A stretch of 64,000 bases of DNA from Halorutilus salinus. GTDB taxonomy: Archaea > Halobacteriota > Halobacteria > Halobacteriales > Halorutilaceae. The notes under the pieces are model-generated. The model was not told the DNA's origin and did not search any database. It worked only from the letters and a program-made list of their open reading frames with translations. Of this stretch, positions 9,147 through 17,512 are shown one piece after another (the first letter of the stretch is position 1; each line of letters opens with the position of its first letter). The translations under genes and the position numbers were made by a program. The stretch is taken from NCBI RefSeq assembly GCF_026242195.1, contig NZ_RKLV01000010.1, forward strand, positions 1-64,000. The letters are read 5' to 3'.

Positions 9147-9172
9147 TGTACACCAAAGTACAGAGTTGTACA
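9147..9172 (+). promoter_or_regulatory. Three 10-bp-phased TGTACA/AGTACA boxes (candidate TrpY-like operator)
   Basis: TGTACA (9147-9152), AGTACA (9157-9162) and TGTACA (9167-9172) repeat at exactly 10-bp steps, that is on one face of the helix. The first two also form a perfect 9-bp dyad (9143-9151 with 9158-9166). TGTACA is the published TRP-box consensus bound by TrpY of Methanothermobacter, which represses trp genes in response to tryptophan. The match in a trp promoter strongly suggests an analogous operator here. Confidence 0.7.
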
Positions 9173-9174
9173 TC

Positions 9175-10176
9175 ATGGTTCAGGAATACTTAGACAAGAC
9201 GCTCGACGGCGAAGATCTGACGTTAGACGAGGCGCGTTCTGCGGCGGACGCCGTCTTCGAGGACGCTACGGACGCCCAGATAGGCGCGCTTCTCGCGTCC
9301 TTGCGGGTCAAGGGCGAGACGGAGGAGGAGATAGCCGGCTTCGCGCAGGGTATGAAAGACGCCGCGCGGTCGGTTTCGCCCGACGTTTCGCCGCTCGTCG
9401 ATACGTGCGGAACCGGCGGCGACGACCACGACACGATCAACGTCTCGACCGCAAGCGCTATTGTCGCCTCGGCGGGCGGTGCCGGGGTTGCGAAGCACGG
9501 TAACTACTCCGTCTCGTCGTCGTCGGGGAGCGCCGATGTCTTGGAGGAGATGGGCGTCAAGATAGACGCCGAACCGCCTGCGGTCGAACGCGCCATAGAG
9601 GACGCCGGCGTCGGCTTCATGCTCGCGCCCGTCTTCCACCCCGCGATGAAACGCGTTATCGGACCGCGTAAGGAACTCGGCGCACGTACGATCTTCAACG
9701 TACTCGGTCCCCTCACCAACCCTGCGGACGCCGAGGCGCAGGTCGTCGGCGTCTACGACGACGAACTCGTCCCCCTCATGGCGCGTTCGCTCGCGCATAT
9801 GGACGTTGAACGCGCGCTCGTCGTACACGGCGACGGTATGGACGAGATAGCGCTTCACGGAGAGACAACCGTCGCGGAGGTTGACGGTGAGGATGTCGAA
9901 CAGTACACGGTCTCGCCCGAAGGGATAGGCGTCGAGAGCGCCCCCGTTGAGGCGGTCGCAGGCGGGACGCCCGCCGAGAACGCGCGTGACCTCCGCGGTA
10001 TCTTCGAGGGTGAAGAGGACGGCGCGAAACGCGACATCGTACTCGCCAACTCGGGCGCGGCGTTGTACGTCGCGGGTATCGCCTCGTCGGTGGAGGAGGG
10101 TGTCGAGGTCGCGCGGAACGCTGTCGACGAAGGCTCCGCGACCGATAAGCTGAAAGCGCTCTCAGAGACACAATGA
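9175..10176 (+). CDS. trpD: Anthranilate phosphoribosyltransferase
   Basis: 333 residues. The PRPP-binding G-T-G-G-D-D-H-D-T-I-N-V-S-T motif near residue 78, K-H-G-N-Y-S-V-S-S-S-S-G-S-A-D and the N-V-L-G-P-L-T-N-P segment are typical of TrpD. It joins anthranilate to PRPP in tryptophan synthesis. I take the ATG at 9175 rather than the TTG at 9166, which would fall inside the operator. It overlaps trpF by 4 bases (ATGA). The order trpD-F-E-G, without trpCBA, matches the separate trpDFEG locus known in haloarchaea. Confidence 0.96.
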   Translation: MVQEYLDKTLDGEDLTLDEARSAADAVFEDATDAQIGALLASLRVKGETEEEIAGFAQGMKDAARSVSPDVSPLVDTCGTGGDDHDTINVSTASAIVASAGGAGVAKHGNYSVSSSSGSADVLEEMGVKIDAEPPAVERAIEDAGVGFMLAPVFHPAMKRVIGPRKELGARTIFNVLGPLTNPADAEAQVVGVYDDELVPLMARSLAHMDVERALVVHGDGMDEIALHGETTVAEVDGEDVEQYTVSPEGIGVESAPVEAVAGGTPAENARDLRGIFEGEEDGAKRDIVLANSGAALYVAGIASSVEEGVEVARNAVDEGSATDKLKALSETQ

Positions 10177-10778
10177 CGCGTACCAAGGTCTGCGGTATAA
10201 ACTCACGTGAGGAACTCGACGCAGTCGTACGTGCGGGCGTCGACGCCGTCGGCTTCGTTACCGAGGTACCCGTCGACACACACAGGAAGCTCGACCGCGA
10301 CGAGACGCGCGAACTCGTCGACGAGACGCCGCCGTTCGTGACCACCGTCGCCGTCACGATGCCCGACGACGACGACAACGCAGAGGCGCTCGCACGCGAG
10401 ACGGGCGCGGACGCCGTACAGGTACACAACGGCGTCGGTGCTTCGGGCGCGGCGCGCCACGCAAAGATCGTGGAGCGCACCGAGTTCGAAGAACCCTCGG
10501 ATGAGGCGGACGCCGTTATAGTCGACTCCACGGATGCCGAGGGTGCGGGGGGTACGGGCGAGAAGACGGACTGGGGGGCGGCGGCGCGTTTCGTCGACAA
10601 AACCGCGCTTCCCGTCGTCCTCGCCGGAGGTCTCGAACCGTCGAACGTTGCGCGCGCTATCCGACGCGTCGAACCGTACGCCGTCGATGTCTCGTCGGGC
10701 GTCGAACGTAACGGAACGAAGGACGACGTTCTCGTAGGGAACTTCGTGCGCGGGGTGGACGATGCCGACGCCGTTTGA
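10173..10778 (+). CDS. trpF: Phosphoribosylanthranilate isomerase
   Basis: A 201-residue TIM barrel beginning T-K-V-C-G-I-N, the TrpF signature carrying the catalytic Cys. D-A-V-Q-V-H, V-D-S-T and the C-terminal phosphate-binding L-A-G-G-L-E-P-S-N-V, then D-V-S-S-G-V-E, are all present. It catalyses the Amadori rearrangement of phosphoribosylanthranilate. Translation is coupled to trpD through ATGA, and its end overlaps trpE by 17 bases. Confidence 0.95.
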   Translation: MTRTKVCGINSREELDAVVRAGVDAVGFVTEVPVDTHRKLDRDETRELVDETPPFVTTVAVTMPDDDDNAEALARETGADAVQVHNGVGASGAARHAKIVERTEFEEPSDEADAVIVDSTDAEGAGGTGEKTDWGAAARFVDKTALPVVLAGGLEPSNVARAIRRVEPYAVDVSSGVERNGTKDDVLVGNFVRGVDDADAV

Positions 10779-12312
10779 ACTGACGCGCGACGGGTTCTGC
10801 GACATCGAACCCCCTGCTGTCGTCCGCCTGACCGCTTCCGTCGACGCACCTAAGCCTCTCGAAGCCTACTCTGCGTTACGTACCGACCATTCGTTTCTGC
10901 TCGAAAGCGCCGACACCGACGTCTCCGCACTCAGACAGGTCGGCGATAACGGCGGCGGTGGCGACGGACGCGCCCGTTACTCGTTCGTCGGATTCGCACC
11001 CGACGCAGTCTTCCGTTCGAACGCGCGCCGCGTCTCCGTCGAACGTCTCCGCGAGGACGCGACGGTCGTCGGTCTCGGTGCTGTCGAGGACGGTCGTATC
11101 GTAGACGGAGCCGACACACTTGACGCCCTACGTTCCTTCTTCCCCGATGCGCGCACAGTCAACTTCGACGACGGCGACAGACAGGTCTTCGAGGGCGGAC
11201 TCGTCGGCTTTCTCGCGTACGACGCCGTCGGTGACCTCTGGTTAGACGAACCTCTGGAGACGCCGACCGACGACGCCGTCTTCGTACTATCGACGCGGAA
11301 CCTCGTCTACGACCACAACAAGGACGACGCCCGTCTCGTCTTCACACCCGTGCTCACCGGCGAAGACGACGCCGGCGGTATCTATGACTCTGCCGTCTCC
11401 GATGCCCGCGAAGCTATGGAGACGCTCGACGCACACGAAGAGCGCCGAACCGGTGGCTTCGAGATACTCGACGACGACGCCGACGACCGTGGGGCTTACG
11501 AGGAGGCTGTCGGCCGTGGACGCGAACACGTCTACGACGGCGACGTCTATCAGGTCGTTCTTTCGCGTAAGAAACGTTACCGCGTACGCGGCGACGCGTG
11601 CGACTTCTACGCACGTCTCCGCGATATCAACCCTTCGCCCTACATGTACCTCGTCGAGTTCGACGGCTTCGGCGTCGTGGGTTCGAGTCCCGAGACACTC
11701 GTCAGCATCCACGACGACCGCGTAACGACGAACCCTATCGCGGGGACGTGTCCGCGCGGCGAAACCCCCGTTGAGGATCGCAGACTCGCGGGCGAGATGC
11801 TGAGCGACGAGAAGGAACTCGCCGAACACGTCATGCTCGTCGACCTCGGTCGTAACGACGTACGGCGCGTCGGCGAAGGCGGAACCGTCGAGGTCGACGA
11901 CTTCATGAGCGTTGTTCAGTACTCGCACGTACAGCATATAGAGTCGACCGTCTCGGCGCGTCTGCGCGACGGCTTTGACTCCTTCGACGCCACGCGCGCC
12001 GTCTTCCCCGCAGGTACGCTTTCAGGCGCGCCAAAGATACGTGCGATGGAGATAATCGAAGAGTTAGAGCGCGAACCACGCGGCGTCTACGGCGGCGGTG
12101 TCGGCTACTTCTCTTGGAACGGCGACTCCGACTTCGCTATCACCATACGTACGGCGACGTTCGACGGGAACGGCGACGGCATCAGCGACGTAGAGGTACA
12201 GGCGGGCGCGGGTATAGTCGCCGACTCGGTGCCTGAGAGCGAGTACGACGAGACGGAGGACAAGATGAACGCACTCGTGACGGCGCTCGAAACTCTGGAG
12301 GACGGAACGTGA
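10762..12312 (+). CDS. trpE: Anthranilate synthase component I
   Basis: 516 residues with the chorismate-binding domain in the C-terminal two thirds: N-P-I-A-G-T-C-P-R-G, D-E-K-E-L-A-E-H-V-M-L-V-D-L-G-R-N-D and the final F-A-I-T-I-R-T and Q-A-G-A-G-I-V-A-D-S blocks. With TrpG it converts chorismate and glutamine to anthranilate. The N-terminal domain has the L-L-E-S motif (S-F-L-L-E-S-A) that binds feedback tryptophan in known TrpE proteins, suggesting end-product inhibition. It overlaps trpG by 4 bases. Confidence 0.96.
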   Translation: MPTPFELTRDGFCDIEPPAVVRLTASVDAPKPLEAYSALRTDHSFLLESADTDVSALRQVGDNGGGGDGRARYSFVGFAPDAVFRSNARRVSVERLREDATVVGLGAVEDGRIVDGADTLDALRSFFPDARTVNFDDGDRQVFEGGLVGFLAYDAVGDLWLDEPLETPTDDAVFVLSTRNLVYDHNKDDARLVFTPVLTGEDDAGGIYDSAVSDAREAMETLDAHEERRTGGFEILDDDADDRGAYEEAVGRGREHVYDGDVYQVVLSRKKRYRVRGDACDFYARLRDINPSPYMYLVEFDGFGVVGSSPETLVSIHDDRVTTNPIAGTCPRGETPVEDRRLAGEMLSDEKELAEHVMLVDLGRNDVRRVGEGGTVEVDDFMSVVQYSHVQHIESTVSARLRDGFDSFDATRAVFPAGTLSGAPKIRAMEIIEELEREPRGVYGGGVGYFSWNGDSDFAITIRTATFDGNGDGISDVEVQAGAGIVADSVPESEYDETEDKMNALVTALETLEDGT

Positions 12313-12908
12313 CCGGTACCAGCCACGCAACCGTCCTGTTCGTCGACAACTTCGACTCGTTCACGTGGAACCTCGTCGACTACACGGGTATCGAAGGTGT
12401 CGAGACGGTCGTCGAGAACAACCGTGTGACGGTCGAACGCGTCGACGAGATCGATCCCGACGGCATCGTCGTCTCGCCGGGTCCCGGACATCCCGCGAAC
12501 GACCGCGATATAGGTAACGTCCTTGAGATACTCCACGGTTTCAACGACACACCGACGCTCGGCGTATGTCTCGGACACCAAGCGATGGCTCAGGCGTACG
12601 GCGGTGAGGTCGGTCACGCACCCGAACCCGTACACGGAAAGACGGCGCGTATCGAACACGACGGCGAAGGCGTCTACTCCGACCTGCCGCAGAGCTTCCC
12701 CGTCGGACGTTACCACTCGCTCTGTGTAACCGAGGTGCCCGACGCGTTCGAGGTGACCGCACGCGGCGGCGGTGTCGTAATGGGGATACGCCACGACGAA
12801 AAGCCGCTTGAGGGCGTTCAGTTCCACCCCGAAAGCGTCCTAACGGCGTACGGACACGAGATGATGGGGAACTTCCTCCGGCGTGTACGTGACGTGGGTC
12901 AGAGTTAA
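12309..12908 (+). CDS. trpG: Anthranilate synthase component II (glutamine amidotransferase)
   Basis: 199 residues from a GTG that overlaps the trpE stop (GTGA). Class I amidotransferase: D-N-F-D-S-F-T-W-N at the start, S-P-G-P-G-H-P, the nucleophile in G-V-C-L-G-H-Q, and the catalytic His and Glu in Q-F-H-P-E-S. It supplies ammonia to TrpE. Last gene of the trp operon here; the next gene starts 25 bases later and may be read through. Confidence 0.95.
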   Translation: MTGTSHATVLFVDNFDSFTWNLVDYTGIEGVETVVENNRVTVERVDEIDPDGIVVSPGPGHPANDRDIGNVLEILHGFNDTPTLGVCLGHQAMAQAYGGEVGHAPEPVHGKTARIEHDGEGVYSDLPQSFPVGRYHSLCVTEVPDAFEVTARGGGVVMGIRHDEKPLEGVQFHPESVLTAYGHEMMGNFLRRVRDVGQS

Positions 12909-12933
12909 GTTCCTGCCGACGTACCGTAAACGT

Positions 12934-13383
12934 ATGCCCACGGTAGACGAAATAGCCAGAGACGCCGAAGACGTGGTAACATCCCCTTCCGACGAGACCG
13001 TAAGAGAGCTTGCGGAGACTATGCGTGACGAGAACGTCGGTAGCGTCGTAGTGATCGAAGACGGCGAACCCGTCGGTATCGTCACCGACCGCGACATAAC
13101 GGTGCGGGGTGTCGCGAAGGAGAACGACCCCGACAACACAACCGCCGGCGACGTTATGACCGGTGACCTCGTCGTCGTAAACGCGCACGACGAGATAACC
13201 GAACTCATAGAGACGCTTGACGCCGCGGGTGTACGCCGTATGCCCGTCGTCGACGGCGACGAGATCGCGGGTATAGTTACGCTCGACGACATCGCCGTAC
13301 TCCTCGCTGTTGAACTCGACGGTATCGCCGAGGAGATGACAAGCCTCTCGAACGTCATACGTTCGGGTTCGCCGCCTTACTGA
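12934..13383 (+). CDS. Tandem CBS-domain protein
   Basis: 149 residues from the ATG at 12934 (M-P-T-V-D-E-I-A-R-D); the longer form would run into trpG. Two CBS motifs follow: V-G-S-V-V-V-I-E-D-G-E-P-V-G-I-V-T-D-R-D, and a second around R-M-P-V-V-D-G-D-E-I-A-G-I-V. Such stand-alone pairs bind adenine nucleotides or SAM and often sense energy state. It sits only 25 bases behind trpG, so co-transcription is likely, but a link with tryptophan is not established. Confidence 0.85.
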   Translation: MPTVDEIARDAEDVVTSPSDETVRELAETMRDENVGSVVVIEDGEPVGIVTDRDITVRGVAKENDPDNTTAGDVMTGDLVVVNAHDEITELIETLDAAGVRRMPVVDGDEIAGIVTLDDIAVLLAVELDGIAEEMTSLSNVIRSGSPPY

Positions 13384-13400
13384 ACGCGCGTACCAAACCG

Positions 13401-13407
13401 TATATTA
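13401..13407 (+). promoter_or_regulatory. TATA box of ilvD
   Basis: TATATTA lies about 26 bp before the ilvD ATG at 13430, predicting a leaderless mRNA. Confidence 0.6.
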
Positions 13408-13429
13408 GCGGGCGCGACGTTTTACGTAC

Positions 13430-15127
13430 ATGAGCAAGAAGATACAGAGTCAGGAGGTTACCGAGGGACGTGACCGCGCACCTCACCGTGCGATGTTCCG
13501 CGCCATGGGGTACGACGACGACGACCTCGCGTCGTCTATGATAGGTATCGCCAACCCCGCGGCGGATATAACGCCGTGTAACGTCCATCTCGACGATGTC
13601 GCCGACTCGGCGCGCGAGGGCGTCGAGGACGCGGGCGGTATGCCTATCGAGTTCGGCACCATCACCGTCTCCGACGCCATCTCGATGGGTACGGAGGGTA
13701 TGAAGGCGTCGCTCATCTCGCGCGAGGTCATCGCTGACTCCGTCGAACTCATCTCGTTCGCGGAGCGCATGGACGGTCTCATTACGCTCGGCGGATGCGA
13801 CAAGAACATGCCCGGCATGATGATAGCGTCCATACGTGCCGACCTTCCGAGCGTCTTCCTCTACGGCGGCTCCATAATGCCCGGTAGCTTTCAGGGCGAG
13901 GAGGTCACCATACAGAACGTCTTCGAGTGCGTCGGCGCGACGGCGAAGGGTGAGATGACAGAGGAGGAACTCGACGAACTCGAAAGAAACGCGTGCCCCG
14001 GACCGGGAGCGTGCGGCGGTATGTTCACCGCCAACACGATGTCATCGATAACCGAGGCTATCGGCTTCGCGCCCCTCGGTAGCGCCTCACCGCCCGCAGA
14101 GGACGAAGAGAGGTACGAGGTGGCGCGACGCGCGGGCGAACTCGCCGTCGAAGCCGTCGAGGAACGCCGCCGTCCTTCCGACTTCCTCTCCAAGAGGTCT
14201 TTCGAGAACGCCATCGCCCTACAGGTCGCCGTCGGAGGCTCCACGAACGCCGTCCTACATCTACTTGCGATGGCGGCGGAGGCGGATATCGACCTGTCGA
14301 TAGACGAGTTCGACGACGTAAGCCGACGGACGCCCAAGATTGCCGACCTCCAGCCCGGAGGCGAGAAGGTGATGAACGACCTACACGAGGTCGGCGGCGT
14401 CCCTGTCATCCTCAAGGCGCTGTACGACGCCGACCTTCTCCACGGAGACGCGATGACGGTCACGGGCAAGACGATAGGCGAGGAGATCGAACGTATCGAT
14501 CCGCCCGCGATAGACGAGATAGACGCCGAGTTCCTGTACACCGTCGATGAACCCAAGAACGAGCAGGGCGCTATACGTATACTCAAGGGCAACCTAGCAC
14601 CCGGCGGGGCGGTTCTCAAGGTAACTGCCGACGAGGATATACACCACGAGGGACCCGCACGTATCTTCGGGAACGAGGAGGACGCCATGGAGTACGTCCA
14701 GACCGAAGGTGCGGAGACGGGAGACGTAATCATCGTCCGTAACGAGGGTCCGAGCGGCGGTCCCGGTATGCGCGAGATGCTCGGCGTCACTTCCGCTGTT
14801 GCAGGACAGGGACACTCGGAGGACGTCGCTCTCATCACCGACGGGCGTTTCTCCGGCGCGACACGGGGTCTGTCCATCGGACACGTCGCGCCCGAGGCGT
14901 ACGACGGGGGACCCATCGCGGCGCTCGAAGACGGCGATACGGTCACCGTCGACATCGCGGAACGTGAACTCTCCGTCGATCTCTCCGACGACGAGATACA
15001 CGAACGCCTCGAAGAACGCGACGACCCCGAACCCAACTACACGAGCGGCGTCCTCGCCAAGTACGGCGAGTCGTTCGCGTCGGCGGAGTACGGCGCGTAC
15101 ACCAACCCCGGAATCGATAGGGGGTAA
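13430..15127 (+). CDS. ilvD: Dihydroxy-acid dehydratase
   Basis: 565 residues with both IlvD/Edd signatures: C-D-K-N-M-P-G-M near 122 and [16 protein letters not shown] near 188. These cysteines hold the iron-sulfur cluster. The C-terminal [15 protein letters not shown] signature is also present. It forms the 2-oxo acids that precede valine and isoleucine. First gene of the branched-chain block, with its own TATA box. It is followed after 3 bases by a small membrane protein. Confidence 0.96.
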   Translation: MSKKIQSQEVTEGRDRAPHRAMFRAMGYDDDDLASSMIGIANPAADITPCNVHLDDVADSAREGVEDAGGMPIEFGTITVSDAISMGTEGMKASLISREVIADSVELISFAERMDGLITLGGCDKNMPGMMIASIRADLPSVFLYGGSIMPGSFQGEEVTIQNVFECVGATAKGEMTEEELDELERNACPGPGACGGMFTANTMSSITEAIGFAPLGSASPPAEDEERYEVARRAGELAVEAVEERRRPSDFLSKRSFENAIALQVAVGGSTNAVLHLLAMAAEADIDLSIDEFDDVSRRTPKIADLQPGGEKVMNDLHEVGGVPVILKALYDADLLHGDAMTVTGKTIGEEIERIDPPAIDEIDAEFLYTVDEPKNEQGAIRILKGNLAPGGAVLKVTADEDIHHEGPARIFGNEEDAMEYVQTEGAETGDVIIVRNEGPSGGPGMREMLGVTSAVAGQGHSEDVALITDGRFSGATRGLSIGHVAPEAYDGGPIAALEDGDTVTVDIAERELSVDLSDDEIHERLEERDDPEPNYTSGVLAKYGESFASAEYGAYTNPGIDRG

Positions 15128-15130
15128 GGC

Positions 15131-15478
15131 GTGTCACCCCTCGAAGGCGTCCTCTGGCTCCTACTCGTCGCCTTCTGGGGAGTCGGTGACACCGTGACAA
15201 CCTACCTCGCGGTTACGCGTTACGGAGGCGTCGAACGCAACCCGGTTCCGCGGCGCGTCTTCGACCGTTTCGGCGTCCGCGCGATGGTACCGATGAAGGC
15301 GGTCGGCGTCGCCCTCATCTACGTCTCATGGCGGACGGTCGCAGAAAACAACGTCCTGAGCATTACAGCACTCTCCGGCGTCGTCGCTCTTGGCGTCGGC
15401 GTCACGGCTTGGAACACGTACCAGATACTCTCCGCCGTCCGTCGCCGGGGGCGCGGAACGAGTACGAAACTCCTATGA
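15131..15478 (+). CDS. Small membrane protein, DUF5658-like
   Basis: 115 residues from a GTG 3 bases behind ilvD. Three predicted membrane helices (about 6-28, 52-68, 74-98). The first helix ends in [10 protein letters not shown] and is followed by E-R-N-P-V-P-R, a pattern typical of the DUF5658-like family of small archaeal and bacterial membrane proteins. The C-terminal tail is basic. The function is unknown and its place between ilvD and leuB may be operon hitch-hiking. Confidence 0.6.
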   Translation: MSPLEGVLWLLLVAFWGVGDTVTTYLAVTRYGGVERNPVPRRVFDRFGVRAMVPMKAVGVALIYVSWRTVAENNVLSITALSGVVALGVGVTAWNTYQILSAVRRRGRGTSTKLL

Positions 15479-15500
15479 GCACCGCGCGCCCGTGTCGGGC

Positions 15501-16628
15501 ATGCACGAGATCCCCGTCATAGAGGGCGACGGAATCGGACCCGAGATAATCGACGCCGGAAAGACGGTGCTCGAAGCCGCGAGCGACGCGCGTAACTTCG
15601 GTCTGGACTGGCACGACCTACCGTACGGCGCGGATCACTACCTCGAAACCGACGAGGTTCTTCCGGATCACGCGCTCGACGAACTCTCGAAGTACGACGC
15701 CGTCTACTTCGGTTCGATAGGCGATCCACGCGTCGAACCCGGCGTACTCGAAAAAGGAATTATCCTGCGCCTCCGTTTCGAGTTCGACCAGTACGTCAAC
15801 CTCCGTCCTATAAAGCTCCTCGAAGGCGTCGAGTCGCCCCTCCGCAACCGCGGTCCTGACGACATCGACTTCACCGTCGTGCGCGAGAACACGGAGGACT
15901 TCTACGTCGGTATCGGAGGACGCGCCGAGACGGGCAAGACGGAGGCTGAACTGGAGGTTGAACGCAAGCTGTACAAAACAAAGTTCGGTCTCGACATAGA
16001 GACCGACGCCGAGGAAATCGCGTACCAGATAGGCTCCATCTCGCGCGAGGGCACCGAACGCGTCGTCGAGTACGCCTTCGACCACGCCGAGGAGAACGAC
16101 CACGACCTCGTGACGGGCGTCGACAAGGCGAACGTCCTCACCGACATCTACGGCATGTGGCGCGAGGTTATGGACGACGTGGCGACGAACTACGACGGTA
16201 TCGACCACGAGTACGACTACGTTGACGCGACGACGATGTGGTTCGTAAAGAACCCCGACCACTACCAGACAGTCGTCACCCCCAACACCTTCGGTGACAT
16301 AATCACGGACCTCGGCGCTATGCTCCAAGGAGGACTGGGTCTCGCACCCGGCGGGAACATCAACCCCGACGGAACGAGCATGTTCGAACCCCTCCACGGG
16401 AGCGCGCCCAAGTACGCAGGTGAGAACCGTGCTAATCCGACGGCGACGATCTGGGCGGGCGCGCTCCTCCTCGACCATATCGGCGAGGAGGAAGCGGGCG
16501 AACTCGTACTCGAATCTCTACAGGACGTAATCGCAGAAGGCGAGACGCTGACACGTGACCTCGGCGGCGATGCGGGCACAGATGAGTTTGGTGAGACGGT
16601 CGCGGAGAGGGTGCGCGAACAGGGCTGA
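15501..16628 (+). CDS. leuB: 3-isopropylmalate/tartrate dehydrogenase-family enzyme (leuB role likely)
   Basis: 375 residues of the isocitrate/isopropylmalate dehydrogenase superfamily. G-D-G-I-G-P-E is at the start, [11 protein letters not shown] forms the substrate loop, and [20 protein letters not shown] and [13 protein letters not shown] are present. The block [12 protein letters not shown] and the length resemble tartrate dehydrogenases more than short archaeal LeuB. It lies among ilvD, leuA, ilvBNC and leuCD and no other leuB is present, so a LeuB role is the best inference. The start may instead be GTG 15492. Confidence 0.75.
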   Translation: MHEIPVIEGDGIGPEIIDAGKTVLEAASDARNFGLDWHDLPYGADHYLETDEVLPDHALDELSKYDAVYFGSIGDPRVEPGVLEKGIILRLRFEFDQYVNLRPIKLLEGVESPLRNRGPDDIDFTVVRENTEDFYVGIGGRAETGKTEAELEVERKLYKTKFGLDIETDAEEIAYQIGSISREGTERVVEYAFDHAEENDHDLVTGVDKANVLTDIYGMWREVMDDVATNYDGIDHEYDYVDATTMWFVKNPDHYQTVVTPNTFGDIITDLGAMLQGGLGLAPGGNINPDGTSMFEPLHGSAPKYAGENRANPTATIWAGALLLDHIGEEEAGELVLESLQDVIAEGETLTRDLGGDAGTDEFGETVAERVREQG

Positions 16629-16641
16629 GACGTAGCCCGAA

Positions 16642-16655
16642 CTATCCGCGGGTAG
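16642..16655 (+). terminator. Near-perfect dyad behind leuB
   Basis: CTATCCGCGGGTAG can fold with one G-U type mismatch and is followed by ctctttg. A weak candidate terminator between leuB and the toxin-antitoxin promoter. Confidence 0.3.
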
Positions 16656-16677
16656 CTCTTTGATTGAATGGGAGTGA

Positions 16678-16687
16678 TTTATTTATT
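16678..16687 (+). promoter_or_regulatory. TATA box of the vapBC module
   Basis: TTTATTTATT lies about 30 bp before the ATG at 16712. The toxin-antitoxin pair thus has its own promoter inside the leucine block. Confidence 0.6.
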
Positions 16688-16711
16688 TCCCTTTTCTACC
16701 TCTAAATAGGA

Positions 16712-16957
16712 ATGACTGAAGTCGAAACCGACTCTCGCGGTCGTGTAACCATACCGAAGGATGTGCGCGAGAGGTACGGCGAAAGGTACCGTCTTGTCGA
16801 ACTACGCAACAGCGTAAGGCTCGTACCCGTACCTAAAGACCCCGTCGGCGCGTTGCGTGAGTCGGCGAGCGACGAACTCAAACAGGCTTCGATGAACGAG
16901 TTACGCGAATCAGCGGGCGAGGAAGGCAGGAAACAGGCGGAGGAGAATGTACGCTGA
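16712..16957 (+). CDS. vapB: AbrB/SpoVT-type antitoxin
   Basis: 81 residues. The N-terminal half is a swapped-hairpin AbrB domain with the hallmark D-S-R-G-R-V-T-I-P-K-D-V-R-E-R-Y. The C-terminal half is charged and helical (residues 46-81), the usual toxin-neutralising tail. It overlaps the PIN toxin by 11 bases, so the two are translationally coupled. It should bind the toxin and repress its own promoter. Confidence 0.88.
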   Translation: MTEVETDSRGRVTIPKDVRERYGERYRLVELRNSVRLVPVPKDPVGALRESASDELKQASMNELRESAGEEGRKQAEENVR

Positions 16958-17318
16958 CACCGACCTCTGGGTCGCGCTCCTCAAGGACGACGACTCGCTC
17001 GCCGAACGCGCGGAGGAGGTTCTCAAAGAGCACGGCGACGAACTTGAGGTCTCGCTCGTGACCTTCGTCGAACTGTTCCTAGTCGAGGAGAGGTGCTCCT
17101 TCGAACGCGAACGCGCCGTTACGAGCATACTTGAACTCGCGTCCTTCGACGGCGATGAGAACGTTCCTTATCAGGCTTCGGAGTACATCGACGACGGTCT
17201 GAACACGTTCGACGCGTTCCACGCCGCGCTAGCCGACGACAGCATCGTTTCGAGCGACAAAGCGTTCGAAGGTATCGGCGTAGAGCGTCTGGCACTCGAA
17301 CCCGATGACCAACAGTAG
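16947..17318 (+). CDS. vapC: PIN-domain toxin (VapC type)
   Basis: 123 residues. Acidic residues of the PIN active site are visible: Asp4 and Asp6 (Y-A-D-T-D-L-W-V), a Glu in V-T-F-V-E-L-F, an Asp in N-T-F-D-A-F-H-A-A-L-A and one in V-S-S-D-K-A-F. VapC toxins are Mg-dependent RNases, many of them cutting tRNA or rRNA. The pair lies between leuB and leuA on the same strand, so it may be an insertion into an ancestral leu-ilv cluster. Confidence 0.88.
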   Translation: MYADTDLWVALLKDDDSLAERAEEVLKEHGDELEVSLVTFVELFLVEERCSFERERAVTSILELASFDGDENVPYQASEYIDDGLNTFDAFHAALADDSIVSSDKAFEGIGVERLALEPDDQQ

Positions 17319-17372
17319 CGCGGTTCAGAATAAAACCACCTGAAAGACCGTGCCACCGTCTCCCAACCACCC

Positions 17373-17379
17373 TTTTAAC
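17373..17379 (+). promoter_or_regulatory. TATA-like element of the leuA-ilvBNC operon
   Basis: ttttaac, with transcription expected to begin near 17400-17405. The first AUG on such an RNA is at 17420, which opens a 30-codon ORF in a different frame from leuA. Confidence 0.45.
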
Positions 17380-17382
17380 CGA

Positions 17383-17396
17383 CAGGCTTAAGTCTG
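17383..17396 (+). promoter_or_regulatory. Dyad CAGGCTTAAGTCTG between TATA box and start of leuA operon
   Basis: A 14-bp dyad with a single central-flank mismatch around CTTAAG, placed between TATA and the expected transcription start. Suited to a repressor of the branched-chain operon, but no regulator is known. Confidence 0.4.
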
Positions 17397-17419
17397 AAAG
17401 GTGACTGCGTTAGTGTAAG

Positions 17420-17512
17420 ATGTCCCAAAACAAGGACGGCTCCGCGGGTGATGGATTTGTACCCGGAGAGCCGAAGGAAAGGGGTCGTTTTTTGGGAGCA
17501 CGACGTAGATAA
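17420..17512 (+). CDS. 30-codon ORF overlapping the leuA start (true leuA N-terminus or leader)
   Basis: It starts M-S-Q-N-K-D-G-S-A-G-D-G and ends R-R-R in TAA at 17510-17512. It is the first ORF on the predicted mRNA. Its first 22 residues look like an ordinary halophilic N-terminus, whereas the overlapping leuA frame (17451 onwards, M-D-L-Y-P-E-S-R-R-K) looks basic and atypical. Loss of one T from the six-T run at 17488-17493 would fuse it in frame to leuA (R-G-R-F-W-E-H-D-V-D-N-V). Confidence 0.4.
   Translation: MSQNKDGSAGDGFVPGEPKERGRFLGARRR

Noticed and set aside
15390-15500. Longer leuB start at 15390
   Set aside because: It would overlap the upstream membrane-protein gene by about 90 bases and adds an atypical basic segment.
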